NCBI RefSeq assembly: GCF_900182555.1
Contig: NZ_FXTH01000016.1
Span: 20,698 to 84,697, forward strand
DNA from: Fodinibius sediminis
GTDB taxonomy: Bacteria; Bacteroidota; Rhodothermia; Balneolales; Balneolaceae
DNA: 64,000 nucleotides
Direction of reading: 5' to 3'
A program made the position numbers and the translations under genes. The notes below the pieces were generated by a model. The model searched no databases. It was not told where the DNA came from and worked only from the letters and a program-made list of their open reading frames with translations. Positions 17,840-25,061 of this stretch are shown one piece after another. How positions within the stretch are numbered: position 1 is the stretch's first letter; each line of letters starts with the position of its first letter.

Positions 17840-18216
17840 GCGGCTAACACCTCCAGAATATTGTTATCTTTAATTTGATCAAAGCTTGGGGAAAGAATTT
17901 CATTAAATTGCGGGTTCAGCGAGTAAAAAATGGTTTGGCCGTCGCGCTGGGTCTCCACCAGTCCCCCGTCCTTTAGCTTGCGCAGGTGCTGGGAGACGGC
18001 CGGGACGCTCATGTCCAGGATATCGCTCAGGTCGCAGGGGCAAAGGTGTTCTTCCCGGTTGAGCAGGTAGAGGATCTTCAGGCGCGCGTCGTTGGCTGCC
18101 AGTTTCAGAATATCAGTTAACCGGTCAATAGACCCTTCTACTTCTTCCAGGGAGTCAATACAACGGTTAATCTGGTTTAAGTCGGCGACCTCACGAATAC
18201 ATTCTTGCTTGCTCAT
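17836..18216 (-). CDS. ArsR/SmtB-type metal-responsive repressor of the mer genes
   Basis: A 126-residue winged-helix protein with a long N-terminal extension containing Cys6 and Cys19. Helix 3 carries HLCPCDL (Cys59, Cys61), the position used by As/Cd/Hg-responsive ArsR proteins. The recognition helix is SVPAVSQHLRKLKDGGLV. Coupled to merTP by a 4-base overlap. Probable operators lie at 18272-18291 (its own promoter) and 17140-17159 (merA). Confidence 0.9.
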   Translation of the reverse strand: MSKQECIREVADLNQINRCIDSLEEVEGSIDRLTDILKLAANDARLKILYLLNREEHLCPCDLSDILDMSVPAVSQHLRKLKDGGLVETQRDGQTIFYSLNPQFNEILSPSFDQIKDNNILEVLAA

Positions 18217-18271
18217 AGTTTTGGCTGTTGGTTGCGTTTCATTATTACAACATAAGTATAATAAATATATT

Positions 18272-18291
18272 ATTTAATTAAATACTTAAAT
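18272..18291. promoter_or_regulatory. Candidate ArsR-type operator in front of arsR-merTP
   Basis: ATTTAATTAAATACTTAAAT, 17 of 20 bases identical to the dyad at 17140-17159. It lies 56 bases upstream of the arsR start in a very AT-rich segment that also contains an AAGTAT...ATACTT inverted repeat (about 18253-18286). Confidence 0.55.
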
Positions 18292-18318
18292 AAAGATAAA
18301 AAATATCTCTGATTGCTC

Positions 18319-18777
18319 TTATCTTAAATTCCTCCCCATTTGACTGTCTCCTTCCAAGGCACCAAGAATAGGACAATCTCCCTTAGGTCCTTCACCGGCA
18401 CACGAATCAATTAAATCTACTAGGGTATTTTTGATTCGCTGCAGATCTTCGATTTTTTCAACCACATCTTGGAATTTTTCCTGTGCTTCGCTTTTAATTT
18501 CCGAGCAGGTAGTATCTTCATCCATACGCAGCTCCAGCAGCTCTTTGATTTCGCTAAGGGTAAACCCAAGTTCTTGTGATCGCTTGATAAACTTGATCTG
18601 ATCGATATGGCGTTGGGTGAAGATTCGGTAGCCGGAACGCCAGCGGTCAGGCGTGGGGATGAGCCCCCGCTTTTCGTAGTAGCGCACAGTCTCTTTGTTG
18701 ACATGAGCACGGCTGGCTACCTGACCAATCTTAAACGTGACGACACCCTCATATTTTTGGTCCATCTCTTCTCTCAT
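18319..18777 (-). CDS. merR: Mercury-responsive regulator MerR
   Basis: 152-residue MerR: N-terminal winged helix (KIGQVASRAHVNKETVRYYEKRGLI), dimerisation helix and three cysteines at positions 91, 126 and 135. Their spacing (35 and 9) is exactly that of the Hg(II)-binding Cys82/117/126 of the classical Tn501 MerR, and the CxxxxxxxxC loop contains GEGPKGDC. It should therefore be a true Hg(II) sensor. It lies between the Cys-rich small gene and arsR; a MerR-type promoter is at 19058-19089. Confidence 0.95.
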   Translation of the reverse strand: MREEMDQKYEGVVTFKIGQVASRAHVNKETVRYYEKRGLIPTPDRWRSGYRIFTQRHIDQIKFIKRSQELGFTLSEIKELLELRMDEDTTCSEIKSEAQEKFQDVVEKIEDLQRIKNTLVDLIDSCAGEGPKGDCPILGALEGDSQMGRNLR

Positions 18778-18810
18778 AATACCAATAGTTATGCTAAAAG
18801 TTCTCCTTAC

Positions 18811-18860
18811 TAATGAGAAAGAAAAGATAATAGCCGGAACTAATGCCCGGCTACTATCTT
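18811..18860 (-). terminator. Intrinsic terminator between the Cys-rich gene and merR
   Basis: On the minus strand a 14-base stem with one mismatch (AAGATAGTAGCCGG / CCGGCTATTATCTT, plus-strand arms 18847-18860 and 18824-18837) is followed by TTTTCTTTCTC. It should end most transcripts from the MerR-type promoter after the 48-residue gene and let part of them read into merR. Confidence 0.7.
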
Positions 18861-18870
18861 GAGGTTGATA

Positions 18871-19017
18871 TTAGTTTATCTTTTCCATGGTTTTACCACA
18901 ACAACAGGTAGGATTTTGGTCGCCGGAGCAATCAGCCGGGGCGCCTTTGGTAACGGTGACTTCACATCCACAACTGTCGTCAGGGCATTGATATATTTCT
19001 CCTTTTTGTAAGGGCAT
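18871..19017 (-). CDS. 48-residue Cys-rich, metallothionein-like protein
   Basis: Short ORF with ATG at 19017 preceded by AAAGG. It encodes 48 residues with seven cysteines arranged C-x4-C-x-C near residues 11-18, one at 30, and CCC at 38-40 followed by GK. No signal peptide or membrane helix. The pattern suggests a cytosolic soft-metal chelator or a small zinc-ribbon; I do not recognise a named family with certainty. A MerR-type promoter with central dyad lies about 40 bases upstream, so Hg(II) induction is likely. Confidence 0.7.
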   Translation of the reverse strand: MPLQKGEIYQCPDDSCGCEVTVTKGAPADCSGDQNPTCCCGKTMEKIN

Positions 19018-19057
19018 AATAACATGGCTTTAAAGGTTAAAAGAACAGTTCATCGGT

Positions 19058-19089
19058 AATATAAGCCCTGTACCATGGTCCAGAGTCAA
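19058..19089 (-). promoter_or_regulatory. MerR-type promoter with central dyad
   Basis: On the minus strand: -35 TTGACT (19089-19084), a 19-base spacer, then TTATAT (19064-19059) as -10. Between them lies a 16-base near-perfect dyad CTGGACCATGGTACAG (19083-19068). An over-long 19-20 base spacer with the dyad inside it is the hallmark of promoters activated by MerR through DNA untwisting. Directs transcription of the 48-residue Cys-rich gene and probably merR. Confidence 0.75.
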
Positions 19090-19162
19090 ATGATTATTCT
19101 AATTATTTGATCTATCACTTAGTTTTAGCCGATTTTACCTGTAGTATACCAAAACAGGGCGA

Positions 19163-20284
19163 TCACAGCTTCGTGAGCCCCATCTTTTGCAGCAGTACGC
19201 TTCCGCTACCATTCATTTTTAGACCTATGCGGCCAGGCTTGGGCGCATCGCCGTGCCCGTGCACCACCATCTCCTTGTTAATGTAGCCCCGGAAGTGCGT
19301 TCCGTTGCCGACCACCCGCACGAAGAGCGGCTGGGACACATCCACACTCCCTTCTTCAAATATTTGTGGTTCACCATTGCTCATACGACCCTGCTTTACC
19401 GTGCCACCGGAAGCAATGGAGACAAAGTCGTAGTTATTCTGATCCTGAATATGGCTCACAAACTCCACGGTTCCGGTAAAGGAGGCCATATCCACATAGT
19501 AGTCGATCTGCTCGGTTTCGTATGATTGATCGCCGGTGAAAAAGGCGTTCAAATCATCACCGGAAAACGACAGGGCATGACCGTTCTCTACTTCTACCAC
19601 TTCGGCATTTACAGATTCTGAGCTCCCCGAAATCCACTGAAAGTTTTTTTGCAAAACGTCAATCGCATTTCGCTCAATATTCCAGATCCAGTTGCCGTTT
19701 TCATTTGTGTTAAATGAAGTGTTGCCCGTCATACTCGTTGTACCAGTACTGTCGGCATGGGTTTCTTCACCCTCGCTGTGCCCATTGTCATGCTCATGCT
19801 GCACCGGATTTTCGACCTCGGCCGCCTGTACGCCTACGCCGTGCTTGAATACCATTTGGGCCCCGTGATCACCGGCCTGATACAGAAAGTATACCCCCAC
19901 TAGTGACACAAGGAAAAAACCAACATGAAATTTCATACGATATTTTCCGCTGGTCCACCATGTAGCTGTAATACGAAAAACAGCATAGACCCCGTAAAAC
20001 CAGACGGTCAACCAAGCCCAATCGGCGTGTTCGGTGAGTACCGGTTGGGCTTCAGCCGACAGCATCACGCTATCCGCGGCGAGCGTTCCGGTATAATAAA
20101 CAATGACGGCAGCCACGGCGCCCACCCCGTACAGAAACGCGGTGGCCTCTTCGGTCCACCATTTTTTCTTTCTCGGCAGAAAGAACGAAACGAAATCAAA
20201 AAATATAGCAATGCCTAAAATTGCGATCGGGAAATGCACCAGCATCGGGTGGATGTTGGGTGCCCATTCGGGTATAAGACTCAT
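19163..20284 (-). CDS. DUF2231 membrane domain fused to a periplasmic beta-sandwich domain
   Basis: A 373-residue protein. The N-terminal ~165 residues are a DUF2231 four-helix domain (IHPMLVHFPIAILGIA). A His/Glu-rich linker (HEHDNGHSEGEETHADS) leads to a C-terminal ~180-residue beta-rich domain of concanavalin/LamG-like appearance (YVDMASFTGTVEFVSHIQDQNNYDFV). Histidines in the linker could bind metal. A CTTAAA-N5-CTTAAA box lies 68 bases upstream, as for copA, so it is likely copper-induced. The other DUF2231 gene (10251-10748) lacks the extra domain. Confidence 0.8.
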   Translation of the reverse strand: MSLIPEWAPNIHPMLVHFPIAILGIAIFFDFVSFFLPRKKKWWTEEATAFLYGVGAVAAVIVYYTGTLAADSVMLSAEAQPVLTEHADWAWLTVWFYGVYAVFRITATWWTSGKYRMKFHVGFFLVSLVGVYFLYQAGDHGAQMVFKHGVGVQAAEVENPVQHEHDNGHSEGEETHADSTGTTSMTGNTSFNTNENGNWIWNIERNAIDVLQKNFQWISGSSESVNAEVVEVENGHALSFSGDDLNAFFTGDQSYETEQIDYYVDMASFTGTVEFVSHIQDQNNYDFVSIASGGTVKQGRMSNGEPQIFEEGSVDVSQPLFVRVVGNGTHFRGYINKEMVVHGHGDAPKPGRIGLKMNGSGSVLLQKMGLTKL

Positions 20285-20351
20285 AAAGCCCTCCGTTTTG
20301 TGTGATTTACTAATTGGTTACTGATAATCCAATATAATATACCTCGTCAAC

Positions 20352-20368
20352 CTTAAATTGAGCTTAAA
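20352..20368 (-). promoter_or_regulatory. CTTAAA-N5-CTTAAA direct-repeat box (site 2, DUF2231 gene)
   Basis: Two CTTAAA hexamers with 11-base period (read TTTAAG-N5-TTTAAG toward the gene), followed about 10 bases later by TATATTATATTGG, a plausible -10 region. It is the same arrangement as upstream of copA, and the 11-base period is typical of OmpR/PhoB-family binding sites. Confidence 0.6.
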
Positions 20369-20382
20369 TGCAGTACATAAAT

Positions 20383-21384
20383 TCAATCTTCCGAATAATA
20401 CACCTCCTGCCAGCTCCAGCCGGTGCTGCGCAGCAAGCCGGCCAGCAGGGCCCGGCGCTTCTTTTCGGGCAGCTGGCCATCCGGGCCCTCTGCCAGCGGA
20501 ACATCGGAGGATTGCAAGTGCTTAAATTCCAGCCCATTTTCGATATCCCCTTCGTGAGCCGCCACAAAATGATGCTTGATGGTGTTCAAAAACTTGCTGA
20601 TCGCATCGCGCAGCAGGCGCAGCCCTTGATCCCGGCGGCCGCTTTTGTCCACATGATGCTGTATAATCGTCAGAGCTTCATCCAAATTGGTGAGGTTAAT
20701 TGACAGCGACTCGGAGCGGTTACGGCTGTAGAAATAGTGGACGGCGGGATGCGCAAAATGGTTCTGGTTATGCTTGTTGATCATCTTTTGCAGCTCGGGA
20801 GCTATCTTTCCCAGTTGCTCAAAGTTTTCGCCATTGAATGCGTTTTTGACGATGGCTTCAGGCGTTTCACCTACGTTCGAAATAAACAAGCTCAGGTTCT
20901 TTTTGTGGATGACGGCTGAGGTGAGGCTTATCAGGTAGGTCATGGCCGTAGTGATAAAAATAAACCCGGCAAAAGAAAACGCCGCTACCACCATTTGCCA
21001 GATACCGCCGCCCGGAATGTATTCGCCGTTGCCCATCGTAGAAAGCGTATATCCGCTAAAGTAGATCCTGGCGGCAATGCCCGGTGTGGCACCGCTCTCG
21101 GCGTGGATGACGGAATGGGGATCCCCCATCAACACCAGAAAAAAGCCCAGCCAAAGCAGCGCCAGCCAGAGGGTCACCAGGACAAGGATGTGGGTCATCC
21201 CGGAGAACTGCAGCAGCCACCGGCTGCGGGTCTTGCGGTTTGCCCACAGAAATACACCGGCAATGCCCGATGATACGTGCCGCGCTATCATTCCTGCCCC
21301 GTTAAAGGAGACCGTGGTATAGAAAAAATCGAAGGCGGTGATAACCGTTATCAGAATTCCGAGAATGAGGTAAAGTTCATTCAT
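20383..21384 (-). CDS. Two-pore-helix potassium-channel-like membrane protein
   Basis: A 333-residue protein with a membrane half of about four hydrophobic segments, including a pore-like segment IYFSGYTLSTMGNGEYIPGGG that resembles the P-loop of ion_trans_2 channels, although the selectivity filter reads TMGNGEY rather than TVGYGD. A C-terminal cytosolic helical domain of ~170 residues lacks a recognisable RCK motif. Probably a monovalent-cation channel or a degenerate relative. Confidence 0.7.
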   Translation of the reverse strand: MNELYLILGILITVITAFDFFYTTVSFNGAGMIARHVSSGIAGVFLWANRKTRSRWLLQFSGMTHILVLVTLWLALLWLGFFLVLMGDPHSVIHAESGATPGIAARIYFSGYTLSTMGNGEYIPGGGIWQMVVAAFSFAGFIFITTAMTYLISLTSAVIHKKNLSLFISNVGETPEAIVKNAFNGENFEQLGKIAPELQKMINKHNQNHFAHPAVHYFYSRNRSESLSINLTNLDEALTIIQHHVDKSGRRDQGLRLLRDAISKFLNTIKHHFVAAHEGDIENGLEFKHLQSSDVPLAEGPDGQLPEKKRRALLAGLLRSTGWSWQEVYYSED

Positions 21385-21454
21385 TATTTAATCTCGCTTA
21401 CGCATTCAGATAATGAGCCCCGATCCTGTAAAACGCTTGATAATTCGACACGAG

Positions 21455-21874
21455 TTATGTTAAAATATCGTATGCAATTAGAAATTCAGCCGGGCTGTAA
21501 ACGGGAAGGGCACTTTCTTTAAAATCTTTTTGATTTCGGGTGACAATCACTTCTAAATTAGCATGTACCCCTGATTGATACAGTACGGCGTCTTCGTAAT
21601 CCTTAAAATCACTATCCACCGCCTCTTCCAGTACTACACGATTAATGCTGGAAATATGGAAAATTTTAAGCATTTTCCTGATGTTTTTTTCTGCTTTCTC
21701 GCGGGACAATCCCTTTTCCAGCAAATAAAAAATAGTGGTTACGGTAGTTCCGCAAATCCAGCCTTCTATTTCACTCGTTTCGGCCAATCCTACTACCTGA
21801 GACGAGGCTTCAAAAAACGGAGTTCGTTCCAGGAATACATCCAATAATACATTCGTATCGAAAAGAACTTTCAT
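21455..21874 (-). CDS. PIN-domain toxin (VapC-like)
   Basis: A 139-residue PIN nuclease: DTNVLLDVFLERTPF at the N-terminus (Asp6), acidic residues in FKDYEDAVLYQSG and a C-terminal VTRNQKDF strand complete the expected acidic cluster. VapC-type toxins are Mg2+-dependent RNases that cut tRNA or rRNA. The ATG overlaps the upstream antitoxin stop by 4 bases, which supports a toxin-antitoxin pair. Confidence 0.88.
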   Translation of the reverse strand: MKVLFDTNVLLDVFLERTPFFEASSQVVGLAETSEIEGWICGTTVTTIFYLLEKGLSREKAEKNIRKMLKIFHISSINRVVLEEAVDSDFKDYEDAVLYQSGVHANLEVIVTRNQKDFKESALPVYSPAEFLIAYDILT

Positions 21875-22116
21875 TTCAGAAATTTATCTTCCAAATGTTT
21901 TTTATAGTCTTCTTCTCGAATATCTGTATCCTTTAAAATACCTGCCAAAGAAGCGGTAACAGGAGGTAATTTTTGGTGAGAGGACGATTGCTCGGCTTCA
22001 ATAAGCGTAAAATAATCAGCTACCATTTGAGAAACCGAGGTTCCTTTTTCTCTGGCTCGTTTTTTGGCCCGCTTAATCAACGAGTCGTCTAATCGGAGCG
22101 TTAATTTACTTTTCAT
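21871..22116 (-). CDS. Ribbon-helix-helix-like antitoxin (DUF6364 type)
   Basis: An 81-residue protein beginning KSKLTLRLDDSLIKRAKKRAREKGTS, a ribbon-helix-helix DNA-binding start, with a C-terminal toxin-binding tail rich in charged residues. It is the first gene of the pair with the PIN toxin. It should bind the dyad at 22122-22150 and repress the operon. Confidence 0.85.
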   Translation of the reverse strand: MKSKLTLRLDDSLIKRAKKRAREKGTSVSQMVADYFTLIEAEQSSSHQKLPPVTASLAGILKDTDIREEDYKKHLEDKFLK

Positions 22117-22121
22117 AGTTA

Positions 22122-22150
22122 GACGTATTATTTTTAATTAAATGTACGTC
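22122..22150. promoter_or_regulatory. Candidate operator of the PIN toxin-antitoxin operon
   Basis: Inverted repeat GACGTA (22122-22127) and TACGTC (22145-22150) separated by 17 AT-rich bases, 6 bases upstream of the antitoxin start. Ribbon-helix-helix antitoxins bind such short spaced arms. Confidence 0.5.
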
Positions 22151-22205
22151 ATTCCAACGCAGTCAAGCAAGAAAAATTTCGTTTGCCTGATACAGGCATC
22201 CTGCC

Positions 22206-23564
22206 TCACACCAAAAACCACTGCAAACCCAGCCCCACGCCGATGGTTAAAATAAAGGTCGTAATCCACACAAAGCGGATGCCCGGTTTGACGGCTGCAG
22301 GCGCTTCTTCAGGCTCACTGAAGAACATCGGGATGATGATGCGCAGGTACACGGCCAGGGAAATCACGCTGTTGATGATGGCCGCCACCGCCAGCCAGGT
22401 GTAGCCACTGCCGATGGCCGTGCCGAACAGCAAAAACTTGCCGGCAAAGCCCGCCAGCGGCGGCACGCCCACCAGCGAAAGCAAAAAGATGGTCATGCCC
22501 ACCGCCATGGCCGGATGTCGTTTTCCCAGCCCGTTGAAATCACGCAACCGGGGGCCACAGGACTGCGTCACCACAAAAGCGCCGGTGTTCATCACCGCGT
22601 AGGCGATACCAAAAACGACCAGGGCATTCACGGCCAGCCCGCCCTGCTGAATGCCGACGACCCCAATGATAAAATATCCGGCCTGTGCAACAGTGGAATA
22701 GGCCAGCAGCCGAATCACATTATCCTGCCACAGGGCCACCACGTTACCGAAGGTCATGGAGAGCACCGCCACCGCGGCTACCACAAGGGGCCAGTTAAGC
22801 ACCTCGGCCGGCAGCTCTCGCGCCACCTGCGCCAACCCGAAGACCGCGCCCACCTTGGGCACGACCGAAAGGTAGGCCGCAATGGAGACCGGTGCGCCCT
22901 CAAAAGCGTCGGGCGTCCAGAAGTGAAAGGGGACCAGCGACCCCGCGTAGCCGATGCCGACCAGCAGGGCCCCGAATCCGAAAATAGCGGCGGCAGATCC
23001 CAGGCCGGGATCATGTAAGGCCGACAGATAGGTGGTGCCGGTCGCCCCCACCCAGAAGGTAAGCCCGAACAGCATGACCGCGCTGGTTACCGAACCGTAG
23101 ATATAGTATTTAAAGGCGCCCTCGGTGGCCCGGTCCGTTTTGGCATAAGCGATCAAGGCCGTCCCCGCCAGCGTGCCGATCAAAATACCAAGCACGATAA
23201 ACATAATGTCACCGGCGCCGGCCAGCAGCAGCGCTCCCAGCGTGGAAAAGATCAACAGGCTATAGACCGTGCCCTCACGATAGGTGTCTTTCAGCTCGCT
23301 GCGCGCCATTACGGCGATCAGTAGAATCGTCAGGCAGAGCATGATGACGGCCCACAGGCTCAGATAATCCACCCGAAAGGTGTTGGAAAAGGCCGTGGTG
23401 ACGGTCCCCAGCTTGGATACGGCAACCCCGGAAGCCGCTACCATGCCGATGACGAGCGTCCACAGGCTGCCGCGCGCGCTGCCCATCATCTCGGCCACCA
23501 GCGAACCGATGGCCGTAAGCAGTACCACAATTTGAGGCAGTATAAGGAGTAAGTCGTTGGTCAT
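22206..23564 (-). CDS. nuoN: NuoN-like antiporter-type subunit
   Basis: 452-residue, about 14-helix protein of the NuoN class; SLVPFHFWTPDAFEGAP is the family hallmark. Two usual ion-path residues appear to be lost: the helix-5 Glu (family GxEL; here VLGILIG) and the helix-7 Lys (family FKxxxxPFH; here YAGSLVPFH). The later lysines in VPKVGA and GFAGKF are kept. Last gene of the nuo cluster, 3 bases after nuoM. Whether this subunit still conducts protons is doubtful from sequence alone. Confidence 0.93.
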   Translation of the reverse strand: MTNDLLLILPQIVVLLTAIGSLVAEMMGSARGSLWTLVIGMVAASGVAVSKLGTVTTAFSNTFRVDYLSLWAVIMLCLTILLIAVMARSELKDTYREGTVYSLLIFSTLGALLLAGAGDIMFIVLGILIGTLAGTALIAYAKTDRATEGAFKYYIYGSVTSAVMLFGLTFWVGATGTTYLSALHDPGLGSAAAIFGFGALLVGIGYAGSLVPFHFWTPDAFEGAPVSIAAYLSVVPKVGAVFGLAQVARELPAEVLNWPLVVAAVAVLSMTFGNVVALWQDNVIRLLAYSTVAQAGYFIIGVVGIQQGGLAVNALVVFGIAYAVMNTGAFVVTQSCGPRLRDFNGLGKRHPAMAVGMTIFLLSLVGVPPLAGFAGKFLLFGTAIGSGYTWLAVAAIINSVISLAVYLRIIIPMFFSEPEEAPAAVKPGIRFVWITTFILTIGVGLGLQWFLV

Positions 23565-23567
23565 CGG

Positions 23568-25025
23568 CTAAAACCCTAAAAGGTCAGTCGTTGCGTTAAT
23601 CATAGATAACAGCGAATCCGGATATACCCCGATCAAAACGATAGCCGCAAGCAGCGGGATGAACGCCCATAGCTCACGCGGGCCCAAATCGGCTACCTTC
23701 TCCAGTCCACCCGAGGCTTCGCCCATAAACACGCGCTGGATGGCCCGTAAGTAAAAAGCGGTGGTAATCAATAATCCCAGGATGATGAAGCCGGTAGCGA
23801 CGGGAGATACCTCGAAGCCGCCCAGAAAGATCTGAAACTCGGCGGGAAAGTGGGCCAGTCCCGGCAGGCCCAGCGAAGCAAAAGCGGCCACGATAAACAG
23901 TCCGCTCAATACCGGGTGCGTTTTCAGCAGCCCGCTCATCTGGTCCATATCGCGGGTGCCAGTGCGATCCTGCAGGGCGCCCACCAGCAAAAAGAGCAGT
24001 CCGGTTACCACGCCGTGACTGATGATCTGCAGCGTGGCGCCGTCCAGCGCCGGGGTTTCGGTGCCCGCCCCCAGGGCCGCCGCGGCCGCCACGCCAAACA
24101 TCATGTAGCCCATATGATTCACGCTGGTGTAAGCCACCAGGCGTTTGATGTCGGTTTGCGCCAGCGCCACCAGTGCACCGTACAGGGCCGTAACTACCGC
24201 AATGACGATCACATAGGGCGCAAACTGCTGGAAGGCCCCGGGTGTCATCTGAAGCGAAAAACGGATAAAGCCGTAGGCGCCCAGCTTCAGCAATATGCCG
24301 GCCAGGATAGCGCTGCCGGCGGCCGGTGCTTCGGTATGGGCGGCCGGAAGCCAGGTATGCACCGGCACCAACGGTGTCTTGATGGCAAAGGCGATAAACA
24401 GTCCCCAGAACGTGAGCGCGGCCGCCAGTCCGGTCAGCGGCGGGTTGGCGATGAGCGCGCGCATATCGAAGGTGCCGGAAAAGATATAGAGCGACAAAAA
24501 GGCCAGCAGCAGAAACAGGCTGCCGAGCAGCGTATACAAAAAGAACGTCAGTGCGGCCTGCTTGCTGTTTTCATGCCCCCATTCGGCAATAATAAAGTAC
24601 ATGCCCACCAGCGTGATTTCGAAAAAGACGTAGAACAGGAACAGATCGAGCGACATAAACACGCCCAGGCAAGCCATCTCCAGCATCAGGAATAACATCA
24701 CGTAGGTATTGGCTCGTTTTTCGATTTTGGCCGAATAGATGAGCGCCGTCAAAAACAGGAAGGTGGTAAGTATCACAATCGGAAAGCTGATTCCGTCCAC
24801 CCCCAGCCGGTAGGCAATGCCGAGCGATGGAATCCAGCTCAGCTGCTCTACCTGGCTGAACCCCGCATCGATACCGCGCAGCCAAATTAAAACAGAGCTA
24901 ATAAAGGCGAGTGCTGAGGTGCCAATACCGATGCCGTAGGTAGTTTTCAGGTTTTTCGGCTTCAGCACCAGTATCACCAGTGCTCCCAACAGCGGTAAAA
25001 ATGTCGTAATTGATAATAGTGGCAT
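23568..25025 (-). CDS. nuoM: NuoM-like antiporter-type subunit
   Basis: 485 residues, about 14 helices. Proton-path residues are present: Glu in FYVFFEITLVGMYFI (helix 5), Lys in FAIKTPLVPVHTWLP (helix 7) and Lys in ILLKLGAYGFIRF (helix 8). A putative proton channel of the membrane arm. Sits between nuoL (36 bases upstream) and nuoN (3 bases downstream). Confidence 0.95.
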   Translation of the reverse strand: MPLLSITTFLPLLGALVILVLKPKNLKTTYGIGIGTSALAFISSVLIWLRGIDAGFSQVEQLSWIPSLGIAYRLGVDGISFPIVILTTFLFLTALIYSAKIEKRANTYVMLFLMLEMACLGVFMSLDLFLFYVFFEITLVGMYFIIAEWGHENSKQAALTFFLYTLLGSLFLLLAFLSLYIFSGTFDMRALIANPPLTGLAAALTFWGLFIAFAIKTPLVPVHTWLPAAHTEAPAAGSAILAGILLKLGAYGFIRFSLQMTPGAFQQFAPYVIVIAVVTALYGALVALAQTDIKRLVAYTSVNHMGYMMFGVAAAAALGAGTETPALDGATLQIISHGVVTGLLFLLVGALQDRTGTRDMDQMSGLLKTHPVLSGLFIVAAFASLGLPGLAHFPAEFQIFLGGFEVSPVATGFIILGLLITTAFYLRAIQRVFMGEASGGLEKVADLGPRELWAFIPLLAAIVLIGVYPDSLLSMINATTDLLGF

Positions 25026-25061
25026 TGTTAAATAATTCTTTCTTTAATAGTTGTAACAGAT

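Noticed and set aside
23850..24695. 281-residue plus-strand ORF opposite nuoM
   Set aside because: Gln/His/Gly-rich antisense of membrane-protein codons, typical of GC-rich shadow frames.
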